Of a DNA stretch of 64,000 nucleotides, positions 25,213 through 35,243 are shown one piece after another. Origin of the DNA: Apoda limacodes (lineage: Eukaryota; Arthropoda; Insecta; Lepidoptera; Limacodidae). The notes under the pieces are model-generated. The model worked only from the letters and a program-made list of their open reading frames with translations, was not told the DNA's origin and did not search any database. The position numbers were made by a program, and so were the translations under genes. The stretch is taken from positions 10,652,373 through 10,716,372 of the forward strand of contig OX291548.1 of the NCBI GenBank assembly GCA_946406115.1, written 5' to 3'. Numbering within the stretch: the first letter of the stretch is position 1; every line of letters starts with the position of its first letter.

Positions 25213-25924
25213 AGGGGTGATAGTATGGGGCAATTCCAGTCGATATTACTCTGAGACCTACTCTCCTTAAGTTAACCCTTTCCAAGATATTCCTACTCGA
25301 AGAATTTTCAAAAAAAATCCTACTTATAATCTTAAAATAGCTATAAATCCTAAAAATGGCAAGAAAGACTTATTATTAGTATTTTTTTTTGTTTCGCAAC
25401 AAAGATATTCTAAAGAAGGAGTATTAATAGTCAAATATTCACCTTACGCGAAAATCGTTAAACAAAAACATTAAATGAAGAAAATATACGGTGACTGCCT
25501 ATAAAACGTCAATTTACATAAAAAAGTCCCATCAAATTATTACGAACATAAAAATCATTTAAAGGTAATAAAAACGTAGATGTTAGTTTTATTACCTTTA
25601 AATGAGGTATTAATAATATAAAATCGGTTAAGAAACCATAAAGGTATGACTTATAATAAAATGAAAGGAAAAAGCAATGAAAATCATAGGATGGTATTTA
25701 TTGAAAAAAAAAATCAGTTTTACAGTTCATTTTCAAAATGCCCGTCCCTATTTCTAATGCAAGCTCGTGCCCTTTTTATCACACCAGTTTTCACAACCCT
25801 CGAATCTCTGAGCTCCCTTTGTATATTGTCAAATTCGTTTAGTAGGAACATCTTGGAAAGGGTTAACTTTAGGACAGTAGGTCTCATAGTAATACCGACT
25901 GGAATTGTCCATACTATTACATCT
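25213..25924 (-). mobile_element. Deleted mariner/Tc1-like element
   Basis: Inverted ends of about 85 bp face each other: 25213-25300 (GATAGTATGGGGCAATTCCAG) and 25845-25924. TA lies on both sides (25211-25212 and 25925-25926). On the minus strand, next to the right end, a short stretch (about 25740-25860) reads NEFDNIQRELRDSRVVKTGV then KRARACIRNRDGHFEN, resembling the last residues of a mariner/Tc1-superfamily transposase. The catalytic part is missing. A perfect 18-bp hairpin (25557-25574 with 25587-25604) sits in the middle. Confidence 0.6.
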
Positions 25925-25926
25925 TA

Positions 25927-27194
25927 ACGGCCCCGCCACTAATTTCCAAGTCACCCTCTATAAATCCATACAGCCATTTACCATTGCAAAGAAAAATTCG
26001 TACCCCATTGAGTGGGCTATCGATGCTTAGAAATAGTTAAGTAAGTTTAGTTTTTTATATTTTGGTTTAAAAAATATTGGAAAACAAAGAAATGAAAATA
26101 CTCCAAATTCGTTTTTTTTTTACAAAATTTTGTTCCGAAGAATTGCTTAACTTCCTCTCGACGTAGGAAATTTGGTGGTATACTAAAAATACTAATATAT
26201 TAATAAATTAGAGATTCTTCATGTTTATATTCTACATTTAGTACGGAACCGTGAATGTGCGAAATCTTGGCCGGTTTTTTTTATAACAGAATGATTAACT
26301 ATTTAAATATATATAAGTTTTTAAATTTACGCGTTCCATTACTAATTTAAAAATAATAAAACGGGATTAAACGCGTCATTTGGCAAAATACCTTTTTCCC
26401 TAAGGTATTTTGCCAAATGACGCGTTTTATCCCGTTTTAATATTTTTAAATATTTAAATTTATATCTTCTACCTATTTTAATATTATAAATAAGAGATAT
26501 AATATTTATAACCTAAGTACCAGTTTTTGTTGATGATGTACTTTAATTGTTGCACATTGTCTTTTGAAGGCAGTTCAAAGGTGTGTTATTCTCATTAACA
26601 GAGATAGAAGGAGTATCATTTGAAATCTGTTCGTCGATGTTATAAAGGTATCTATTTGATTTAATCCAACAACTCTAGGAGAGTTCTTTCCTTATATTTC
26701 CAGCACTATTTCGTCTACTGGCGTAATTAAATGAATTATCATTTAATTTTTCTTCACCAGTGGATCCAGTTTTACGTACATTATAAATTTTAGCCTAAGT
26801 AAAATAATAATAAAAAATGAAATACAATGTACAATAAAATGTAATAACGACTGTATTGTTAGTAGGTAATGCAATCGTGTCATACAGCATATGAGTACAA
26901 TTCACAAAAACACAGAACAAAAACTTTGCATGAATACAGAATGAAATAAAAGAACTCAACCGACAAAATATTTTATGTTTACCTAGCCAAACCCAACAAT
27001 GCGTTTTAACTTTTTTGCGAGGAACGCTAATTTTTATTTTAAAATGAAAGAAGCCTAAGTGACTCCTTATATCATCACCTATCTGCCAGTGAAGTCTCGT
27101 CAAAATCGGTCCAGCCGTTTATGAGAGTGGTCGGAATAAACAGACAGACAAAACTTTTTTTGGTATAAAAGTACCTTATAAACATTCAGATGCA
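25927..27194. other. Intronic; one strong hairpin
   Basis: Apart from the hairpin at 26357-26438, listed separately, no repeat or gene is recognised. The minus-strand frame 26795-27103 has no domain. Confidence 0.4.
26357..26438. repeat. Perfect 37-bp stem hairpin
   Basis: GGGATTAAACGCGTCATTTG in the left arm pairs with CAAATGACGCGTTTTATCCC in the right arm, extending through GGCAAAATACCTT / AAGGTATTTTGCC with one mismatch and a loop of about 8 nt. The size is compatible with a short inverted-repeat element or a pre-miRNA-like fold. Confidence 0.75.
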
Positions 27195-27498
27195 TCCTGC
27201 TAATATTATAAATGTGAAAGTTTGTATGTCTGGATGGATGTTTGTTACTCAATCACGCTTCAACCACTGGACGGATCGAGATAAAACTTGGCATACATAT
27301 AGGTTAGGCCCTGGAAGCCCTTTTTATCCCTAAAAATTCAAAAGTTCCTGCGGGAATAAGTATAACAGATTTAAACGAACTATTGCTGCACATACAGCAT
27401 GCTATAGCAATTCATAAGTATAACTGATTAAGTAATTAATTGGATTTTCCGCGTCGTTAACCGAATTCAGGGCGGGCGGATCCGCTGGCAAAGTCTAG
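27195..27498 (+). mobile_element. Complete short Helitron with 3' hairpin
   Basis: It starts TCCTGCTAATATTATAAATG after host A (27194) and ends AAAGTCTAG before host T (27499), 304 bp. A perfect palindrome GCGGATCCGC (27476-27485) lies about 13 bases before the end, as expected for the Helitron terminator hairpin. No helicase is present. Confidence 0.75.
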
Positions 27499-27499
27499 T

Positions 27500-30400
27500 T
27501 TAGTAATAAACTTGTGTTTATGTATGAATAAATTGATACCTACCTAATAATTATATCAATGGGAGATTCATACCGTTGTGTTATTTTTTTATATTAGCAT
27601 AATAGGTGTCTATAATATATCCGTAATCCTTCGTTGGTGGAACTACGCCAAGGGCAGAACACAGATCTTTGATACGGATCTAAGCTAATTTCTTATCCTT
27701 CTTTTTAATGTATTCTAAAATGAACCTAATAAAAAATTTTTTAGCTCTATTATTGTCCGCAATATCGTTAATTAGGCATCCATTTTTATTTATACAGTTA
27801 AAAAATATAAATCAAGAAATGGCGGCAATATTTTATTTTCTTTCTTGACAACAGGCAAAGATTACAACCGTGCCTTAGACATCCATGTCATGTCTCACAT
27901 TAGATTATCAATAAATTTAAACTGTATATATAAATATCGGTATATGCAGTTTTATTTTGTTGTATTTGTATTTATTGTATTTGATTATTTTAAATCGGTA
28001 ATTTAAATTTTTTTAATTAAAAACATAGGTCTTATAACACTCCTAAGGCCATATTTCCCGTACCTGTCTCAATTTCTTTGAATTTATTTAGAAATTTAAA
28101 ATAATCACTTAAAAATATATTTTTCTTCCGAGAAACAGCAGTTCCGTCATAACAATACAAAAAATGTTACGGAGTTTGGAAAGACTAAATAATTGATTAA
28201 ATAAATAAATATGATATTACATAGACCTTATTACCCGCAGGTACCTTACTTACTTTTTTGCTAATCTATTTCAACTGCAAAGTTAATTAAACGTAATTAG
28301 GTGGATCTAGGTATTTGCAATTGTTAGCATGCGGCAGGTAACGCAAGGCAGATGTACGCAGCTTAAGTCAACTCGGGTTGCGAGCAATATGATGATACAA
28401 AACTAAAGATACTGCACAGGTTTTTTTCGTGGCGGCACGAGCATGACACGAGGCACCCGCCCCATCATCCGTTCCGCGGGTCGTCCGTCACGTTGCGCCA
28501 ACACAGCGTATCGATTTATCGGTGCCTTTTGCAAAGAACGTGTCGAAAATTGATTTTTAGATTATTAAGTACCTAGATAAATCTAAAACCCAAAATTGTG
28601 ACGTAAATCATAATTTATTTTTGAAATCTATTATTTTCTTTAAAAAGCTGTACGCAGAGTTTCTTGTCAGCTCTTTTTAGTAGAAAACAACATTGTGAAC
28701 TGGTAGTAGAAATCGTTTAAACTTTTTATCTTTTTACATAACTGTTAAAAACTATAAACTAGTTGACACTTATTGCTATAAAATCTGTTACAATTATTTA
28801 CGTCTTACTTTCTTTCAAATGGAAACTTAGGTTATACTTAGTTCACTACGCTTACCTTATGTGGGTGATGTAGCTAATATAACGACTCCTCTATTTTAAG
28901 TAAGTAGGTATTTTCAAAAATTTGCTTATTGGCGAATTCAAAGCGAAGAAAACACGTAGCTCAATGTTCTGTCGCTACTTATGTCAGCTTTAGGAGGTTA
29001 TTTTTTACTTTTTAGTGCATTTTTGAAGTCGGAGCAATTTTTTTTTTCAATGTACTAGAATTTAGTAAGTTTTTGAGATGTTTTCCCTTTGACACCACAC
29101 CCGTAGCTCGTATCAGTAAGCGAGTCCGAGTGTTAGTTCATATCTTAAGAACTACTAAACCGATTTTGATTTTTTGTATACTAAAACCTTCTCCAGAATG
29201 TAACAAATACTTTTATGAAAACTGCATTAAGTCGGTTAAAAAAAGTTGATAGTTTGTTGTTGTATAGGCGGTCCTGACTAATGACGGTTTAGGACTTGTT
29301 TTTCACATTTTAGTTTTGTAAGCAGTTGGGTTTCTTGATTTTTAAATATATTTTTTTCTCTTATTTTTTAAGTGATAGTTTTTGTTATACCTATACATAG
29401 GTCCTACCTTTTCATTTTGCAACCATGATTTAAGGTGTAGGTAAATAAATATGTAATTTGAAGTAACTGTTATGAAGTACATATGTACTTTTAATTATAA
29501 TTATCTATTTGAGCTATTTTGTACTTCATTTAAACATCTCACTTGCATTTATTTGATTTGGTAAATTATAGCGATATGACCACACTTTACTCGCTCGCTG
29601 GCAGAAGATTTCCTTTTATATATATATTTAAATAAACAAAAAATACAGTGCGTAACTTTGTGTTAATAGTATTTTCTATTGTGTAAAAAAAAAATTTAAT
29701 AAAGTATTCGTTCTTTACGAACCTTGGTGAAATTAGAAACTGCATTTTAAGAGGCATAAAAGATTGGTGCGATCAACTGTAAGTACTTTACATCGATATG
29801 AGTTAGAAATATTTCGTAATAATTGAACAATATTACCTTCCGATATCATGTTCTTGGAATAAACGTAACTTTAACCTAAGCACTTTTCAATGTCGCAATC
29901 ATTAAGCTAAGAGGAAGTGCGGCTAATATGACAAACTGCATGTTTTGTTCTATAAAAATTACCTAAATTATTTCTATACCTACCACTTTATTACCACATC
30001 AGATAAGTTTATCTTAAATATGTATATAGAAAAATATTTGTTAGAAATACAAAACTTTATTTAATTACAAGTAGCAGTAGGTACTAAACAAATATTAATT
30101 AATTCACTTAGCTCTACATTTTTTAAGGTGATAATTTATGCCATTTTCGAATTCGAAGTTTTTCCAGAACAATAAAATGCATTCATTAATATTGGTTAAT
30201 GAAATATTAAAACGAGGTATTAACAGAACAAATTTGATTAATAGCGATTACCTACAATTTCAAAATTGTTAAGGTATAAACGTCTTGTTCACAGAGTATA
30301 ACAGGAATAATTTACCAAGTTGCTTTTATACTCATTATTATTATTACAAATAACAGATAATCAATTATTAAGCTTTTTTAATATCTTAGTTGTAGTAAGT

Positions 30401-30618
30401 ATAATATACAATAAAATAAAACATTAAAAAAATTAAGTGTTTCATTTTAGACGCTGTTCCTCTATGCGGTTCAGTATCATCAATAAGTAATTAAAGTTCC
30501 TAACTATTGCAAAAGATGGTGACTTAATATAAAAAATATATATGTTGCTTAGGTACTTGTAACATTTTATATTTTATGCTTAAATAAAAAATAATGATTT
30601 AATATATAGGATTTAAAG
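27500..30618. other. Intronic; mostly unrecognised
   Basis: Mainly AT-rich DNA. 28660-28710 (GAGTTTCTTGTCAGCTCTTT) is a repeat shared with 10441. 28430-28530 is unusually GC-rich for the region. 29095-29180 holds an AAGCGAGTCCGAGTG-type repeat fragment. No gene is seen. Confidence 0.4.
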
Positions 30619-31174
30619 TTACAGATCGAAAATCAAATATTTCCTATTTAAACGCAGTTTCTGAATTATGTTAAAGCTTACATTAGATTGGTTCAGTAGG
30701 TGAAAAACTATGCTGGGTTTTTTTCCTACATTTTTTGTATTTAGGAGAGTTTTAACGTGGTTCAGAACATTGTCAAAAAATAAATCAGCAGAATTTTGTG
30801 CTTCATGTTTTGATGCAATACGTCCATTAAAAGCTGACGATAGAATTTCTACGTTATCATAAAGTGGCAAGGTGCACGTATTTTACGTGCGTTACTTCGC
30901 AAGTGACCGATCCATTGTTTTCTTTCTAGAGTAATGTTGCAAAATGAGCACATAGGCATTTTTGTAAGTTTATGGACTTCAGGCGAAAATAATTGAACGT
31001 CCTTTAAAAGCTGACGATAGAATTTTTACGTTTTCATAAAGTGGCAGAGTGCACGTATTTTTATGTGCGTTACTTCGCAAGTGACCGATCCATTGTTTTC
31101 TTTCTAGAGTAACGTTGCAAAATGAGCACATAGGCATTTTTGTAAGTTTATGGACTCCAGGCGAAAATAATTAA
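30619..31174 (-). pseudogene. Zinc-finger segment linked to Polinton-type elements, tandemly duplicated
   Basis: On the minus strand a C2H2-like finger is encoded twice with an offset of 177 bp (30821-30997 and 30998-31174). The outer copy reads CSFCNVTLERKQWIGHLRSN then AHK, giving Cys-x2-Cys-x11-His-x5-His. The inner copy has Arg instead of the last His, and a one-base loss shifts its frame. Downstream, DNVEILSSAFNGRIASK and SIVFHLLNQSNVSFN continue to a stop at 30619. This arrangement, finger then an SSAF-x-GRI block, resembles the N-terminal region of proteins associated with polymerase B in insect Polinton/adintovirus-like elements. Here it faces away from the polymerase, suggesting rearrangement. 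The assignment is by recall of the pattern. Confidence 0.5.
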
Positions 31175-31800
31175 AACCTTGAACAGTTTTTTATAAAGTT
31201 GTGGAGCGGCGGCAAAGAGGAGAGCCAGGCGAGGTGTTATGCCTGGAGACTGTCGTGGTTCACTTAACTTTTTTTTTTTTTTTTCTGAACTGACTTCAGT
31301 TGGCTGTTGCAGCCATTACTGCTTCACCGGGCTTTTTGGGGCGAGACTCTGAAGGAGCCTCAGCCCATATAGCGCTTAACGCTCAAGGGCTCCCCGCGGG
31401 GGAAGCCTCGGCTTGGGTTGTCGCTCTAGAGGGCGTCCCTTCGACCGGCGTGAGTCTCGAACCCGAAGGTGAGTCACCGCCAGGAGGGGAGTTCCCCGTT
31501 ACGCGGGTACGGTTGCGATTGAGTGGGGGCGAGAAGCGCCCCGGCACTCTTTGATACCTCGTGTATCCTTGTGGGCGCCGACGAACCCGGGGACGTCGGC
31601 GTCGTGTTTGGAGGGAGGCCCTATTCGGGGAGGTCGTAGAGACTAATCTCGCTATCCGGACAGCGAGATCGTCATCTGGGGCCGTTAGTACGTGCCGAGG
31701 CCGCCTAACTATAGTTTTACGACCGTGCCCAGGTCGACCGATATATTGGTTAAGACATATAAAATGTGCAGGATATATCGTTTCCAGTTAACTTTTTTGA
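31175..31800 (+). other. GC-rich retroelement-like insert
   Basis: After a poly-T run (31270-31285), 31290-31760 is strongly GC-rich compared with everything around it. It carries two open frames (31300-31554, 31561-31791) without recognisable domains. It sits between the zinc-finger segment and the polymerase segment. The composition resembles the 5' regions of non-LTR elements (compare 45000-45400), but no EN or RT follows. The piece 31205-31258 is shared with about 6050 and 53400. Confidence 0.4.
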
Positions 31801-31970
31801 CAAAGCCACTTTTGAAAAGAATAACCCAAATTTAAAAATCGTATATTTTTATTTGGACTTAAGGATAATCGAATAGTAACTAAATTCGTAAAATAAAAAT
31901 GCTAAGCAAATTCACTTGTTGCTGCTAGAAAATGAAAATTCATTTAATATCCGTTTAATTAGAATCTACC

Positions 31971-33429
31971 GTGTCTAGTAAGAAAGCAAGTAACAAACGG
32001 ACAGTTATTTTTGTTAGTTATCGCGGTAAAGATTGTGTTTCAAAGTTCATAGAGCTTTTAAATGAAGATGTAAAAGGTATTCACAAGATACTAACCCGGA
32101 ACACTCCAATGACATTTAATGAAAATGAGGCTAAAGATTTTAAAAATGCTTCTTGCTGGCATATTTGTAATCATTTGTTGTTAAAAAGTCGGGTCCGAGA
32201 TCATTGTCATCTCACGGGAAAATATTTAGGAGCTGCACATTCGCATTGTCACCTTCAATATAAACTACTTAAATTTATTCCTATTTTTTTTCATAACCTT
32301 TCTGGGTACGATTGCCATTTATTTATCAAAGAATTAGGACCAACTCCTGGACAAATAAAAATCATACCAAAAACAAAAGAAAACTATATTGCATTTACCA
32401 AATTTTTGCCGATTAATGATGAATATGTTCAGTTACGTTTCGTAGATTCATTAAATTTTTTGGGAACAAGTTTGGATAAATTAGCTAAAACATTGAAAGT
32501 AGACGATTTCATTTATTTGCGATCCCATTTTACTCGTGGTGATCAATTTAACTTACTTACTCTAAAGGGAATATACCCTTATGATTACATGACCAGCTGG
32601 AAATGTTTTAAAGAAAAAAAGTTGCCATCAAAAGAAAAATTTTCTAACTCGTGAACTGATGCAAATATTTCCAATAATGATTACAGACATGCTGAATCTG
32701 TATGGTCTAATTTTAATATAAAAAATTTAGGTCAATATACAGATCTGTACTTAAACTGATGTCCTTCTTTTATCTGACATATTCCAAAAGTTTAGGACAA
32801 CCTGTGAACATCACTACGAGGTCGATGCATGTTTCTTTGTTTCCTTGCCTTCTATATCGTTTGAAGCGATGTTATTAAAGACAGGTGTTCAATTGGAACT
32901 GATCACGAATTTAGCTTTAGTGCGAATGATTCCAGTTGGTATTCGAGGAGGTATAAGTATGTGTTCTCATCGCCGTGCAAAAGCTAATAATAAATAGATG
33001 ACTTATAATGATAAATCAAAGCCAGATTCGTATATAGTACATTTAGATGGTAAAAATATTTATGGTTATAGTATGTGTCAATATTTACCCTATTCAAAGT
33101 TTAGGTTCTTAGAAAAAAAAGAAATATATTACTTAGATGTAAAACAAGTTACAGATGATGCTGACTGGGGATTTATACTTGAAGTCGATCTTATATATCC
33201 CGAACATTTACATCACGAGCGTAATGATTTACCATTTTGTTCGTAGAAATGTATACCACCCGGTGGTAAAACAGAAAAACTTATACCCAATTTGTATAAT
33301 AAATATAATTATGTAATACATTTCATTCATTTAAAAAAGTGTTTAGAGCATGGATTATTACGAAAAATTCACCGAGTTTTCACATTTAAACAAAGACCGT
33401 ATTTGAAACAATATATTGAATTTACGGAC
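31971..33429 (+). pseudogene. Polinton-type DNA polymerase B, 5' part (broken)
   Basis: This is part of a protein-primed family-B DNA polymerase of a Maverick/Polinton (adintovirus-like) element. A Cys/His cluster comes first: CWHIC, then RVRDHCHLTGKY and AHSHCH, as in recombination endonuclease VII-like fingers found in these polymerases. Next is FHNLSGYDCHLF, the exonuclease II-type box. After a frame change near 32750-32800 the sequence resumes, and motif A is VHLDGKNIYGYSM (about 33030-33070). One in-frame TAG lies at 33244. Conserved KLIPNLY and KIHRVFTF blocks follow. The N-terminal exonuclease I region is missing and no ATG opens the frame. The reading stops at 33429, where a CR1 retrotransposon has landed. 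The 3' part is at 38648. It is not functional. Confidence 0.85.
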
Positions 33430-33807
33430 GTTAGTGCATATGCTTCTCATAGTACGTTTATTGTAATTTTAAAATAAAAATACTATTACATTTCTTAGTT
33501 TACTAGTGTCAATTTATAACTTGCCTGCACAGAAAGTTCCTCTAGTGTTATTAAGTGAAGTTGTTTGAAAGTGAAAGATTTATTGTAGTTGGAAAGTATT
33601 TTTTACTGACATTATTAAAAACGAAAAACAGCCAGTACCCACATAACAAATAAATAGTTTTATGTTCATAACAACACAGTGACAGCGTCACTCAGTGGGG
33701 CATTGTGGAACTAACTAGATACACATCATAGCAAACAGGTATAGCCGATAGTAGGGCCATCTATCTTAAATCTATAGTGTTATTAAAAAATTTAGTACAG
33801 TCAAGAC

Positions 33808-34836
33808 ATGGCGAAATGTGGTGCGTGTTGTAAATATCTGACCATAACAGATGCCGCCAAGTGCAACAAATGTGCTGCTTACTATCATCGTGCGTGTGTT
33901 GCGCTGCCTACTACTGGGTCGGCGCCTGGACAGTGGTATTGCCCGGAATGCAAGAAAAATCTTCCGCGGGACAATAGACCAGAAACTCCTATCAAAGGAA
34001 GTATGATTGTGGAGCATTCTAAGGAGTCGAGTGTTGGGAAAGTTATGGCGGATGAAAAGATAAATACGAACGATTTGGATTTGAGTAAAGAGCTCCGCCT
34101 GTTCAGAGACGAGTTACGTATGGTGCGCGAAGAATTCAAAAATTTTCGCCATGAAATGAGCGATATTAAAAGTTCTTTGGTGCAGTACACACAGCGTTTA
34201 GATTCTCTTGACAGCAGGATAGATGAACTAGAGAAACGGGTTTCTGAAGGTTCAAGCTCAAATTTTAAGAAGCTAGAGTCTATGGTAGAGCAGCTTACGC
34301 GTGAAGTAAATGATCGAGACCAACAATTGCTGTCCAATGATATTGAGATTTCTAATCTTATGGAGAATAGTTCTGAGAACACAATTCATATAGTGACCGT
34401 CATAGCAACAAAGCTAGGCGTCAATCTTAGTGAGTGTGATGTAGTGAGTGCGATGCGTGTTGGGGGGAGACATGTACGGTCCGATACTGCCGAGGGACCG
34501 ACGGAGATGCGCCCCCGCCCGCTCGTGGTTCGCCTTACGCGCACCGCCATCAAGGACGAGCTGCTGCGCAACGCTCGCGTACGCCGTGGTGTAACTGCTG
34601 CCGATATCGGTCACTCTGTGGAAAAGCGTCCCTTTTATCTTAATGAACGCCTCACAAAAAAAAATAAGCAACTATTTTACAGAACACGTGAAGTGTGTCG
34701 GCGGTTTCAATGGAGATTTGCTTGGACCCGGCAGGGGCGAATATTGGTTCGACAGGAACATAAGTCTACAGCACATTACATTGGGAATGAACAGGACCTT
34801 GTTCGAGTTTTTGGCCCAACTGCGATTAATGAATGA
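33808..34836 (+). CDS. CR1 ORF1: PHD finger, coiled coil, FP25K-like domain
   Basis: This 342-residue protein is the RNA-binding, particle-forming ORF1 product expected of CR1-group retrotransposons. Residues about 4-48 form a PHD-type zinc finger (CGACC, CNKC, YYHRAC, WYCPEC; Cys4-His-Cys3). Residues about 85-185 are heptad-rich and predicted coiled coil (MSDIKSSLVQYTQRLDSLDS then RIDELEKRV). The C-terminal part (about 195-340, with RPRPLVVRLTRTAIKDELLR and YLNERLTKKNKQLF) resembles the domain shared by baculovirus FP proteins and many insect LINE ORF1 proteins, likely for nucleic-acid binding. It is open from ATG (ACATGG context) to TGA. A 203-codon frame overlapping its end (34643-35254) is a shadow. 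Confidence 0.8.
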   Translation: MAKCGACCKYLTITDAAKCNKCAAYYHRACVALPTTGSAPGQWYCPECKKNLPRDNRPETPIKGSMIVEHSKESSVGKVMADEKINTNDLDLSKELRLFRDELRMVREEFKNFRHEMSDIKSSLVQYTQRLDSLDSRIDELEKRVSEGSSSNFKKLESMVEQLTREVNDRDQQLLSNDIEISNLMENSSENTIHIVTVIATKLGVNLSECDVVSAMRVGGRHVRSDTAEGPTEMRPRPLVVRLTRTAIKDELLRNARVRRGVTAADIGHSVEKRPFYLNERLTKKNKQLFYRTREVCRRFQWRFAWTRQGRILVRQEHKSTAHYIGNEQDLVRVFGPTAINE

Positions 34837-35243
34837 AAAAGATCCATTAAATTTTTATAATGTTTTACTAACTATGGTTAGGTATATCTGCCTACAAATT
34901 TTACTTAAATATTTTTTAACAATAGTTTACCCTATCTTAAAATTTATATTTGGATTTAGTCAATATCAGGACTTTAATTTTAATAATACAAGGATTATTG
35001 GCTTAAAGATTATTAGCTTCATTAAAGTTACAGCAATTTGTTTAGAATTGTTACTTCAGTCTTTCTCTATAATAAAAGAAAAGGCTATCGTTAGATTTAA
35101 ATTTGAAATTAGGCAATATCAGAATTTCTTTCTTATTTATAATGGATCAGAATGTACTCTTAAGATAAGTTTTGTTACACATACCTCGTTGATAAACTAC
35201 AGCTCAAAGATTTTTCAGATAGTTAGGTTGTACAAATACAAAA

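Noticed and set aside
31300..31791. GC-rich ORFs as host genes
   Set aside because: No domain, no splice context, and they sit inside a transposon remnant.
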